This document shows, one piece after another, positions 56,558 to 64,000 of a DNA stretch of 64,000 nt. Below the pieces are notes generated by a model. It saw nothing but the letters and a program-made list of their open reading frames with translations, was not told the DNA's origin and searched no databases. The stretch spans positions 1,178,001 through 1,242,000 of the forward strand of contig CAWCUU010000001.1 in NCBI GenBank assembly GCA_963798855.1, in the 5' to 3' direction. Made by a program: the position numbers and the translations under genes. The stretch's first letter is position 1, and each line of letters begins with the position of its first letter. The DNA is from CAWCUU01 sp963798855. Lineage in GTDB: Bacteria; Gemmatimonadota; Gemmatimonadetes; Longimicrobiales; RSA9.

Positions 56558-57607
56558 TCAGCGCCCTGCTGGGTCCGCCGCCTTCAGTATCGCCCGGAGC
56601 CACGCGACGGCATTGGACGGGCGCGGCGGCAGGCTCAGTCGCCAACACCCTGCCGCCGCGATGAGCCGGATCGGCTCGCGGATCGTCTCGCCGAACACAT
56701 CGAAACCGGGCTCGAGGCTCCCGCACAGCGCCTCCTCCGCTTCGACCGACGGCAGCCGGCGCCGCCCGGGCGCTCCATTGCGGTCGAGCAGGCACAGCCC
56801 GGCGCAGCGGCGGACCGGAGACATCGCCGCCGCTCCGAGTCCCGGAAGGAGCGCACGAGCGCCGCCTCCCCGCAGATCCACGACCAGCTTCGTCTCACCG
56901 CCCGGCATGAGGCGCGGCTCGAGCGCGCCGAGCTCCGGAAAGAAGGAGGCCACCTCCGGCGGCAGGTGCACCGGGCGGGGTAGTCCCCAGATCGCGAGTG
57001 ACGGAAGGCACTGGACGTAGACCGTGTCCTCCGCCAGCACCCCGAGCCCCTCCCGCGCTGCCGCATACGTGAGCGTGCTTTTCCCGGTGCCGCCGGGCGC
57101 GCAGAGCAGCAGCGCGGCGCCACCCTGCGTGACCGCCGCGGCGTGCAGCGGCTGGCGGTCGAGGTGACCGATCAGGCTCAGCGTCAGCGCCTCGATCACC
57201 TCGCGCCGCAGTCGCGTCGGGTCGTCGAGCATGGACGCGGCGACGTGCGCGATCGCCTCGCCTCGATCCGGGTCCGCGATCGCGGTGACCGGTCCGGGAC
57301 CGTACAGGACCCGTCGTCCGACGGTCCGGTGCACCAGCTTCGCGGGCGCCGCCGCGGAGCGGTCCCCGGGCTCGACGAGGATCGTGACCTGCGCGGCGAC
57401 GTTGGCCGCGCCGCCCGAGGCCGGCCTCCCCGCCGCCTCATTCGCGGCGCCGGCTGCACCGCGGGGCGACCTCCTGCCTCCATCCGCGCGACCGCCCGCC
57501 TCGAACGCCGAGCGCGCGAGCCCGAGGACTTCCGGCACGTTCGACGAGAAGGCCACGGGGATGCCGAGCACCTCCACGGTGGTTCGCAGCGGCGCGCGGT
57601 CAGGCAC
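56558..57607 (-). CDS. HPr kinase-like (HprK-related) ATPase
   Basis: 349 residues. A Walker A, LCAPGGTGKSTLTYAAAREG, and a following AEDTVYVQ resemble the HPr kinase/phosphorylase fold; the C-terminal K4-loop-type signature of true HprK is not clear. Such HprK-related kinases are frequent in exopolysaccharide clusters with glycosyltransferases and nucleotidyltransferases. The first 110 residues are low complexity and unassigned. GTG start at 57607 overlaps the glycosyltransferase stop. Confidence 0.7.
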   Translation of the reverse strand: MPDRAPLRTTVEVLGIPVAFSSNVPEVLGLARSAFEAGGRADGGRRSPRGAAGAANEAAGRPASGGAANVAAQVTILVEPGDRSAAAPAKLVHRTVGRRVLYGPGPVTAIADPDRGEAIAHVAASMLDDPTRLRREVIEALTLSLIGHLDRQPLHAAAVTQGGAALLLCAPGGTGKSTLTYAAAREGLGVLAEDTVYVQCLPSLAIWGLPRPVHLPPEVASFFPELGALEPRLMPGGETKLVVDLRGGGARALLPGLGAAAMSPVRRCAGLCLLDRNGAPGRRRLPSVEAEEALCGSLEPGFDVFGETIREPIRLIAAAGCWRLSLPPRPSNAVAWLRAILKAADPAGR

Positions 57608-58703
57608 GCGACAGCTCCCGGTATATCCCCAGCACGCGCCCGGCCGTGTAGTCGGCGTCCTCCTCCATCGCTCGGCGCTGAGCCGCCCGCGCGACGGCGA
57701 TGCGCCGGGCGTCGTCCTCGAGCAGGAGTCGGATCTCGGCGGCGAGGGCGCGATCGTCGCCGACGGGGACGGCGAGCGCTGCGTCCGGCGCCCACTCCGC
57801 GATCTGCCCGACCGCCGTGCCGACCGTGGGCACCCCGGCGAGCGCCGCCTCGGCGAGCACGATGGGTCCCGCCTCGTGCCGCGAGCTGTGGACCAGCGCG
57901 TCGGCCTCGAGCAGCAGCGGTCTCAGCTCGTGCTGGGGCAGCAAGCCGTGGAAGCGTGCGTGCCGCTCGAGCCCGAGCGCCGCGGCGCGACGCTGCACCG
58001 CGCCATCCAGCGTATCCATCCCGACGATGTCGAGCGTGAACGGGACGCCCGCGGCGAGCAGGCGGGCGGCCGCGCGCAGCAGGGTGTCCTGGTCCTTCAC
58101 CGCGTTCAGGCTCGCGACGTGGACCAGCCGCGCCGCACGCTCCGGCGGCCTCGGTCGAGGCGGGCAAGGAAGCCACGACCGGCGGTCCACCCCCAGCGGC
58201 AGCCGTCGCGTGGGAAAGCCGAGCGCCGCCGCCCGGTCGCACAGGGCCTGTGAAGGCGCGGTGCGGACGGCGGCGCCGCGCAGCGCGAGCCAGCCGCGCA
58301 CGCGCCCCCCGCGGGTGCGCCGGCCGCCGTATCCGATTTCCGGCAGCGACGCGAGCTCGCCGCCGGCGAGGTGGACGATCACCGGCCGGCGCATCCAGCG
58401 GCCGGCCGCCGCCGCCACGAGACCCGGACCGTTGGCCCAGAAGGCGTGCAGCACGTCGAGCTTCCGCCGCCGGTGCAGGCTCAGCAGCCGCATCACCGCG
58501 CGACGCGATGTGCCGCCCTCGCCGATGTTGTGCACGGTCGCGCCGAGCAGGGGCCACCTCGCGGGTCTCGGGTCCTGTCGCAGCGCTACGACCTCGACCT
58601 CGTGCACGCGCGCGACGCGCTCGATGAGCGCGAGCAGCGCGGGGATCACGCGGTCGACGCCTCCGCGGTCCACGCCGCCGGGCACGACCAGGGCGACCCT
58701 CAC
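57600..58703 (-). CDS. Glycosyltransferase family 4
   Basis: 367 residues. GT-B fold: LVVPGGVDRGGVDRVIPALLALIE, VLHAFWANGPGLVAA and the donor half RLVHVASLNAVKDQDTLLRAAARLL, then LVHSSRHEAGPIVLAEAALAGVPTVGTAVG with the E-x7-E nucleotide-sugar site. GTG start overlaps the next glycosyltransferase stop by GTGA. The two adjacent GT4 enzymes probably act in one sugar-chain pathway. Confidence 0.87.
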   Translation of the reverse strand: MRVALVVPGGVDRGGVDRVIPALLALIERVARVHEVEVVALRQDPRPARWPLLGATVHNIGEGGTSRRAVMRLLSLHRRRKLDVLHAFWANGPGLVAAAAGRWMRRPVIVHLAGGELASLPEIGYGGRRTRGGRVRGWLALRGAAVRTAPSQALCDRAAALGFPTRRLPLGVDRRSWLPCPPRPRPPERAARLVHVASLNAVKDQDTLLRAAARLLAAGVPFTLDIVGMDTLDGAVQRRAAALGLERHARFHGLLPQHELRPLLLEADALVHSSRHEAGPIVLAEAALAGVPTVGTAVGQIAEWAPDAALAVPVGDDRALAAEIRLLLEDDARRIAVARAAQRRAMEEDADYTAGRVLGIYRELSRA

Positions 58704-59869
58704 GCTCCGGCGGCCTCCACCCTATCCGCGACCGCGAGCCCGACCGCCGAGCGATACGCGTCGGCCAGCTCGAGCCCGACCGCGTCCCAGGAGAGTCCGC
58801 GCTCGAAGCGGTCGCGAGCACGGCGCCGGCGCGACGCCGGCTCCCGAGACGCCGCGGCGACGAGGGCGTCGGCAAGACCCGCCGGATCGGAGGGCGCCCA
58901 GAGCTCGCCGGCGTCGCCGACGATCCGACGGAAGGACGGGATCGAGGTCACGACCGGCATCGTGCCGCAGGCGAGGGCCTCGATCACCGCGTAGCCGCTG
59001 CCCTCGCGGTGGCTGCCCTGGACCAGCAGGTCCGCCGCGCGCAGCAGCGTCTCCACCTCGGCGTGCGGCCGCGCCCCCAGCAGATGGACGCGCCCGGCCA
59101 GCCAGGGGTCGCGACCGATGCGCTGCTCGAGGCGCTGCAGCAGAGGCGCCTCGCGGAAGCAGCACCACAGGTGCGGATCGCGCAGCCGCGGCGCCGCCCG
59201 TGCGAGCCCCTCCAGCACCGTCAGCGGGTCCTTGTTCGGCGTGAGGTTACCGACCCAGAGGAGGCACGGATCGCCGTGCAGTCCCGTCGCGACCCGCGCG
59301 GCGGCGACGTCGCCCGGTGCGAAGTCCGCCGACGACTCCAGCACCTCGTGCACCGCGAGCCCCTCCGGCAGCGCGCCCGCGCGGAAGAACGGCTCCGCCT
59401 GCTCGCGATGCGTGAACAGCACGCCGTCGTACGAGCACGCGCCGCGTCGCGCGGCGCGGCGGCGCAGCGGACCGGGGACGCGGTCGGCGTGGTCCTGCGC
59501 CAGGACCGCGCCGACGCCCGTCGCCCAGCGCAGCGCGGCCGCGTAGCGGGGCAGGGAGAGACCATGGATGTGGAGCAGGTCGGCGTCGAGGTCGCGGATG
59601 AGGCTGGCCAGGCGCCGCAGCGCCCTGCGCCCGATCGGAGCCGGTCGACCGCCACGGCCGCGACGGGCCCGATCCGCCTGGACGAAGTGGTAGACGGCCC
59701 CGTCCCGCTCGATCGTGGCGTTCCGGTCCGCGGGGAGCGCGACGTGGACCTCGATGCCGAGGCGGGCCGCGGCCGCCGCGGACCCCGTCAGGGACCGCCA
59801 CCCCAGGAGCAGCGCCTCGGGCGTGCGACGCGCCGGGTCCAGGTGGAAGAGGACCTGGACCGCGCGCAT
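58700..59869 (-). CDS. Glycosyltransferase family 4
   Basis: 389 residues. LLHIHGLSLPRYAAALRW in the acceptor half and LLWVGNLTPNKDPLTVLEGLARA, then LLVQGSHREGSGYAVIEALACGTMPVVTSIPSFRRIVGD in the donor half. ATG at 59869 overlaps the stop of the cupredoxin gene by one base (TGATG). Acceptor unknown. Confidence 0.85.
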   Translation of the reverse strand: MRAVQVLFHLDPARRTPEALLLGWRSLTGSAAAAARLGIEVHVALPADRNATIERDGAVYHFVQADRARRGRGGRPAPIGRRALRRLASLIRDLDADLLHIHGLSLPRYAAALRWATGVGAVLAQDHADRVPGPLRRRAARRGACSYDGVLFTHREQAEPFFRAGALPEGLAVHEVLESSADFAPGDVAAARVATGLHGDPCLLWVGNLTPNKDPLTVLEGLARAAPRLRDPHLWCCFREAPLLQRLEQRIGRDPWLAGRVHLLGARPHAEVETLLRAADLLVQGSHREGSGYAVIEALACGTMPVVTSIPSFRRIVGDAGELWAPSDPAGLADALVAAASREPASRRRRARDRFERGLSWDAVGLELADAYRSAVGLAVADRVEAAGA

Positions 59870-60423
59870 CACGGCAGGACGGTGATCGTCCCGAGCATGT
59901 TGGACGCCTCGTGCGGCCTGCAGAAGTAGCGGTACTGCCCCGGCACGTCGAACGTCCGGCGGTACTCCTGGCCGTTGGCGAGCGCGCCCGAGTCCCACGG
60001 CTGGGCTCCGGCCGGCAGCTGCGCGTGCGCCGCGTTCTGCGCGAGATCCGGGTCGTCCGTCGACGTGTGAACGAAGCCCGAGACGTTCCGCCAAACAATG
60101 GTCTCGCCCCGGTTGATCGTCACGTCGGCCGGATCGAAGACGAGCGACGGCTTCATCTCGACCAGCACCCCCTCTCCCCCGCTGTCCGTCGGGCTCGGCC
60201 GCTCCGAGAAGCACCCGGCGATCACCGCCGCCACGGCCGCGATGGCCGCGCCGACCGCCTGCCGGCGGCTCAGGAGCCGCCCCCCGCTGACCTCCTCCCC
60301 GCTTCCCACCCGCGCCTCGCCGGCCTCCCGTCCCTCGAGCATCCAAGCCTCGCCGCAGGCCCGTCCCTCGAGCATCCGAGCCTCGCCGGAGGCCCGTCCC
60401 TCGAGCATCCGTGTCTCGCCCAT
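59869..60423 (-). CDS. Tat-exported cupredoxin lipoprotein with repeated N-terminus
   Basis: 184 residues from the ATG at 60423. The first 40 residues are three copies of an 11-residue unit (RMLEGRASGEA-like) encoded by 33-bp repeats. Then LLSRRQAVGAAIAAVAAVIAGC is a twin-arginine-like signal ending in a lipobox Cys. The cupredoxin part has FVHTSTDDPD, RYFCRPHEASNMLGTITVLP with Cys, His and Met ligands. A shorter start after the repeats cannot be excluded. Coupled to the glycosyltransferase downstream. Confidence 0.72.
   Translation of the reverse strand: MGETRMLEGRASGEARMLEGRACGEAWMLEGREAGEARVGSGEEVSGGRLLSRRQAVGAAIAAVAAVIAGCFSERPSPTDSGGEGVLVEMKPSLVFDPADVTINRGETIVWRNVSGFVHTSTDDPDLAQNAAHAQLPAGAQPWDSGALANGQEYRRTFDVPGQYRYFCRPHEASNMLGTITVLP
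60314..60412. repeat. 33-bp in-frame repeats (3 copies)
   Basis: Three units of 33 bp (60314, 60347, 60380) sharing GTCCCTCGAGCATCC. Lie within the 5' coding part of the Tat cupredoxin gene, giving 11-residue repeats. Confidence 0.85.
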
Positions 60424-60434
60424 GTCGCCCTTCC

Positions 60435-61861
60435 TCACTTCTCGACGACGACGGTGCCGATCATCCCCGCCAGCTCGTGAGGGATGCAGGTGTAGCGGTA
60501 CTCGCCCGCCACCGTGAACGTGTGCTCGTACGTCCCGTCCGGCTTGATGTCGCCCGAGTTGAACGGCGATGCCCCCGACGGCAGCTTCACGTGCGAGCGG
60601 TCGGCCGCCTTCGACGGGTCCGCGGTAACCGTGTGGATCAGTCCCGAGACGTTCCGCCACCGCACCTTCTGGCCGACCTTGATCCGCACCGTCGCCGGTG
60701 TGAACTGCAGCCGGTTCGTCATCTGGACCTCGACCACCGACGCCGGTCGGGCCCGCGGGCGGGGCGCCACCGGAGGCTTTGCCGCGGGAGGCTTTGCCGC
60801 CGGACGTCGCGCCGCCGCGGTCGTATCGGCCGCACCGGCGGTCGTATCGGCCGCTGCCCGGGCGGGCTGCGCTGTATCCGCCGTCACGGGCGCCGACGCC
60901 GTGTCAGCAACCGCGGCGCGCGCAGGCGCGGCCGCCGTATCCGCGACGGCGACCGCCCCGCCGCCCGTATCCGGTTGCGCCGGCTCCGCCGCAGTTCCGG
61001 TTGCGCCGGCTCCGCCGCGCCGAGCGTGTCCGGCGCCGCTTCCGGCTGCTCCGCGCTGGTGTCGCCGCTGCGCCCGCCGAAGTAGCGTGACAGCGTGATC
61101 GGCACCGTGAACTCGAAGCCGTAGCGCCGGTTCTTCGAGCCGAGCGACGAGCCCTCCAGCGTCGTCGTCGTCGCGTTGCTCACCTGCAGCGAGAAGGTGT
61201 GCGGCGTGTAGGGGATCGCGAGCTGCAGCCCCGCGCTCCACGCCGCCTTGCCCTCGGTTTCCTTCAGGTCCACGAGGCGGGCGTAGTCCCCGGCCAGCGC
61301 CACGTGATCCGTCAGCCGCAGCGTCGCGCCACCCGCCAGCGCCCAGCGCGCTTCCCCCGAATCGAATGCGTTCGAGAAGCCGCGCGCCCCGCCGAGCAGC
61401 CGCAGCCTGCCGAACGTGCGCGCGAGCAGAAGCTCGCCGTCGGCGCTCTGCGCGGCGTGGTTGTAGGCGCCGTTCAGGGCGACCTCGACCGGCCAGTCCG
61501 TTCCCGCTGAAGGGGTGAAACGACCGAAGAACTCCCACTCGTTCGGAATCCCCTGCACGAGCTCGGAGTTCGTCCCGTAACGCGCTCCCACCAGCAGCTT
61601 CCCCGGCAGCCCGGCCGCGAGCAGGAACGTCGGGTAGTTGATCACTTTGCGGAGTGGCGCGCCCGTGTCCGTGAAGCGATGGATGAAGTTGAAGTAGACC
61701 GTTCCGCTTCGGCCGCCCCAGGTCCCGTGCAGGTTCGGCGGCCGGTCGAGCACGGACTGCGCGTATGCGGCGCTGGCACAGCCTGGCAGAAGCGACGCGA
61801 GGCCGGACGAGATCAGGGCCAGGGCGAGCTTCACGTGTGCGCCGGACATCGATCGTGGCAT
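60435..61861 (-). CDS. DUF5777-type beta-barrel fused to a cupredoxin, frameshifted by a 26-bp duplication
   Basis: Signal peptide LALALISSGLASLLPGCASAAYAQS, then an outer-membrane-barrel-like domain with INYPTFLLAAGLPGKLLVGARYG and NEWEFFGRFTPS typical of DUF5777 (residues about 40-270). A Pro/Ala/Thr/Glu linker with ADTTA units follows, then a C-terminal cupredoxin: WRNVSGLIHTVTADP and EYRYTCIPHELAGMIGTVVVEK with Cys, His and Met ligands. The barrel and cupredoxin parts lie in different phases because a 26-bp segment beginning GCGGCGGAGCCGG is tandemly duplicated near 60985-61035. Removing one copy reads GAAEPAQPDTGGG through. About 466 residues repaired. Confidence 0.72.
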
Positions 61862-61965
61862 CGGGAACCCTCACAGACTGGATGCGCGACGCCGGCAGGA
61901 CCATGCCGGAGTTGCTCCCTTCACGAATCAGGGCAGGATCGGAGGAGTTCCCGGGGGAGGCAGGG

Positions 61966-62128
61966 CAGGCGCAGAGGCAGGCGCAGAGGCAGGCGCAGAG
62001 GCAGGCGCAGAGGCAGGCGCAGAGGCAGGCGCAGAGGCAGGCGCAGAGGCAGGCGCAGAGGCAGGCGCAGAGGCAGGCGCAGAGGCAGGCGCAGAGGCAG
62101 GCGCAGAGGCAGGCGCAGAGGCAGGCGT
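61966..62128. repeat. 12-bp tandem repeat array (about 13.5 copies)
   Basis: Unit GCAGGCGCAGAG, almost perfect. As a multiple of three it yields QAQR or CLCA repeats. Lies in the 485-bp gap 61862-62346, upstream of the barrel-cupredoxin gene; no real gene seen there. The dispersed 25-bp repeat (62147-62171) follows directly. Confidence 0.9.
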
Positions 62129-62146
62129 GGGGGACGGGCGGTCGCA

Positions 62147-62171
62147 CCAACAGTTACCGCGAACAGAGCCG
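62147..62171. repeat. Second copy of the 25-bp dispersed repeat
   Basis: Matches 42977-43001 at 23 of 25 positions, both on the plus strand. Confidence 0.4.
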
Positions 62172-62346
62172 CACACTCGCTGCGACGGAATCCGCTGCGT
62201 GCACCCGGCGGCGGCGACCCTTGTTCGCGGCCGACTGTCCCGAATTGAAATGCCCGCCGGAACGCCGGCCGACGCCGGGACGTCGGCCGGCGCCAGCACA
62301 CCGGCCGGCCCGAGGCGCCCCGGGCGTGCGACCGCTCGCGCCCCCC

Positions 62347-63621
62347 TCAGCGTAGCTCGACGGCCCGACCAGCCACTCGGAAGAGACGATCGCGGTAGAT
62401 GTTCGCGATCCGGCGCGGAGATCGCGATGCCGACCACGGCAGGGCCGAGTGCATTGCGCGGCGCACGTAGTGCCAGGGGCGCGAGCACCACATGAAGCGC
62501 TCGGCCAGGGAGAGCACGTCTGGACGCTGCGCGTCCGCCGGGCGGAGATGGTCGATCACGCGATGCAGCGCCGGATGAGCTTCGGCTCGCGCGCTAGCCA
62601 GCGCATCTGCGGGCACGATGCCCGGCGCGAGCCGCTCGGTCAGCTCCATCGCCGGCCAGGCGAGTCCGAGGGCGTCCCGCGCCTCCAGCAGCTCGAGGAC
62701 CTCGGCCCAGTCCAGCCGTCCGAGCGCCGTGTCGGCGCGCACGATCAGCGCGATCTCCAGCAAACGGATCAGCGTCAGGTGCTCGAGTCCTTGAGACGCG
62801 TGCACGAGGTGAAGGCAGAGCAGCAGAGGCTGGCGCAGCACGCGAACCCCCGATCCGAGCCGGGTCTCGGCCTCCAGATACGGCTCGATCGGCCCCCACT
62901 CGATGCTGCGCACGACATAGTTGCGGTCCAGCGACCAATGCACCTCGACCTTGTACGGGCTGTCCCGGTGGAACATCTCCAGCGATCGGGGCAGGGAGTT
63001 CGACCCCGGGCAGAGCCACTCCGAGTGCGGGTGCTTCCAGATTCAATGCGTGAACGAGTAGCCAGCAGTCGCGAGCGCCCGCTCCGCCACCTCCAGCTCA
63101 CGGTTCGTCACCTCGGTCCCCCCGGCCGAAACCAGCACCACGTCGATGTCCGCCCCCGTCCGCGCCGCCGGCTCCGGGAAGTAGACCTGCGACGTGTGCG
63201 CCGACTTTACTGCGATCACGCCGATGCCCGCTTCACCGAGGACCTCCGCCACGCGCATCAGCTCCACGGCGGCTCGTTCGGCTCGCTCCCGCGCGTGCCG
63301 GAGGTGCAGCCGGAACAGCGCGGCGACGTCGTCGTCCGCCGTAACGTCGCCGCGCTCGATCCACGTTCCGAGGATGCCACCGAGCCCGGAGGTGAACGCG
63401 GCGATCCCGAGCGCTCGCAACTGGATGGCATCCATCACTTCGAGCGATACTGGATATCCGGAGAGCACCGATCCCGCGACCCCCTCCAGCGTCCGCAGCG
63501 CCGACCGCCACGCCGGGATCGGGATCTCCGGCCACAGATAGCGGGGATGTCCGTTACGACGGGCCCATGCGAAGCGCTCGCGTACCGCGTCGGCGCCGAG
63601 CTCCAGCTCGGCGCTGGTCAC
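62347..63621 (-). pseudogene. Nucleotidyltransferase family protein (NTP_transf_5-like) with in-frame TGA
   Basis: Reads as a ~424-residue nucleotidyltransferase-like protein: GVIAVKSAHTSQVYFPEPAARTGADIDVVLV contains the Asp pair expected for metal binding, and VEVHWSLDRNY follows as in the family. A TGA at 63043-63045 interrupts YSFTH*IWKHPHSEWLCPG in the same frame, so the 192-residue N-terminal and 231-residue C-terminal parts would be separate. A TGG-to-TGA change is the simplest cause. GTG start at 63621 overlaps the methyltransferase stop. Family members are common in polysaccharide clusters with HprK-like proteins. Confidence 0.62.
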
Positions 63622-64000
63622 GATGACGCGAGCGGCCGGCGCAGCCGCAATGCGAGGATCAGCGGCCGACCGATCAGCGACTCGTAGAGCTCCGCCCCGT
63701 CCGCCTCGATGAAGATCGGACGCACCGCGGGCCCGATGTACAGGTCGTATCGGCCTTCGAGCAGGAGATCTGCGGAAGCGGCCGCGGCGAGCTGGAGGTC
63801 CACCGTGTGGACGTGGTGCCGGATCACCTGCGTCTCGCCCCTGACGTCACGGAACGAGCGGCCGCTCGCGGCGTGCGGGAACTCCGGGTGCATGTCCGTC
63901 ACGACGACGGCTCCGCCGGGCCGCGCCACGCGCGCGAGCTCGGCGAGCGCCAGCGGCGGATCCGCCAGGTAGGCGAGGACGAGCCTGCAGAGCACGACGT
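63618..64000 (-). CDS. SAM-dependent methyltransferase, C-terminal part
   Basis: The gene runs off the right edge. The visible 126 residues have LVLAYLADPPLALAELARVARPGGAVVVTDMHPEFPHA, matching motifs IV-VI of class I methyltransferases; the SAM-binding GxGxG lies outside the window. Substrate unknown. It precedes the nucleotidyltransferase, overlapping by GTGA. Confidence 0.75.
   Translation of the reverse strand, partial: VVLCRLVLAYLADPPLALAELARVARPGGAVVVTDMHPEFPHAASGRSFRDVRGETQVIRHHVHTVDLQLAAAASADLLLEGRYDLYIGPAVRPIFIEADGAELYESLIGRPLILALRLRRPLASS

Noticed and set aside
63043..63045. TGA as a selenocysteine codon
   Set aside because: The family has no known selenocysteine position, and the downstream sequence shows no convincing SECIS-like hairpin at the right distance.

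Overview
The window is very GC-rich, densely coded DNA with no rRNA, tRNA or ribosomal-protein marker. Gene content points to a soil-type bacterium of the Gemmatimonadota/Acidobacteriota kind: a PadR regulator beside a duplicated-FtsX (ADOP-type) permease, a DUF5117-type zinc metalloprotease, a DUF5777-type beta-barrel and a giant cyclic-glucan synthase-like protein. This placement is inference from family distribution, not from a phylogenetic marker.

Layout. (1) 1-20.7 kb is a stress/dormancy-like island: PRPP synthetase (partial), a triple-BON protein, a Zn/Mn ABC importer, a tandem UspA protein, a ~2,800-residue NdvB-like protein, dodecin, a CBS-pair protein, a phosphoribosyltransferase, RtcB, PEP synthase and a DksA/TraR zinc finger. 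(2) 20.7-30.4 kb is accessory: an AbiEi-type gene wrecked by a MITE-like insertion and tandem repeats, two short-chain/NmrA-type dehydrogenases, the ADOP permease with PadR, the metalloprotease and an Lrp regulator. (3) 30.8-34.7 kb: a second UspA, a glycosyltransferase and an L,D-transpeptidase. (4) 35.1-41.3 kb is a complete trans-4-hydroxyproline degradation operon ending in alpha-ketoglutarate, followed by a TetR/membrane-protein pair. (5) 43.1-45.8 kb: cysteine synthase and an ABC exporter. (6) 45.9-55.8 kb is a second stress block: a CBS pair, a bacterial eRF1-like (baeRF) protein, UspA, GlgX, a Cys-rich small protein, nicotinate phosphoribosyltransferase and a magnesium-type P-ATPase. 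(7) 56.1-64 kb: three cupredoxin proteins among glycosyltransferases, an HPr-kinase-like protein, a nucleotidyltransferase and a methyltransferase.

Two observations tie the window together. First, five intergenic regions carry the same 30-bp composite site, CCCCACA-N5-TCAG-N7-CCNACAG (two CCNACA half-sites 22 bp apart), all oriented toward BON, UspA, baeRF or the Cys-rich/GlgX/UspA operon. In three of them it is followed by CAGACC-N17-TATCNT. This looks like a class II activator site of one stress regulon. Second, at least fourteen reading-frame breaks are all single-base insertions (nine inside the P-ATPase), a direction bias suggesting residual long-read error more than gene decay. A separate 26-bp tandem duplication, an in-frame TGA and a MITE insertion look like true mutations. 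Several short tandem arrays share the seed AGGCGC.
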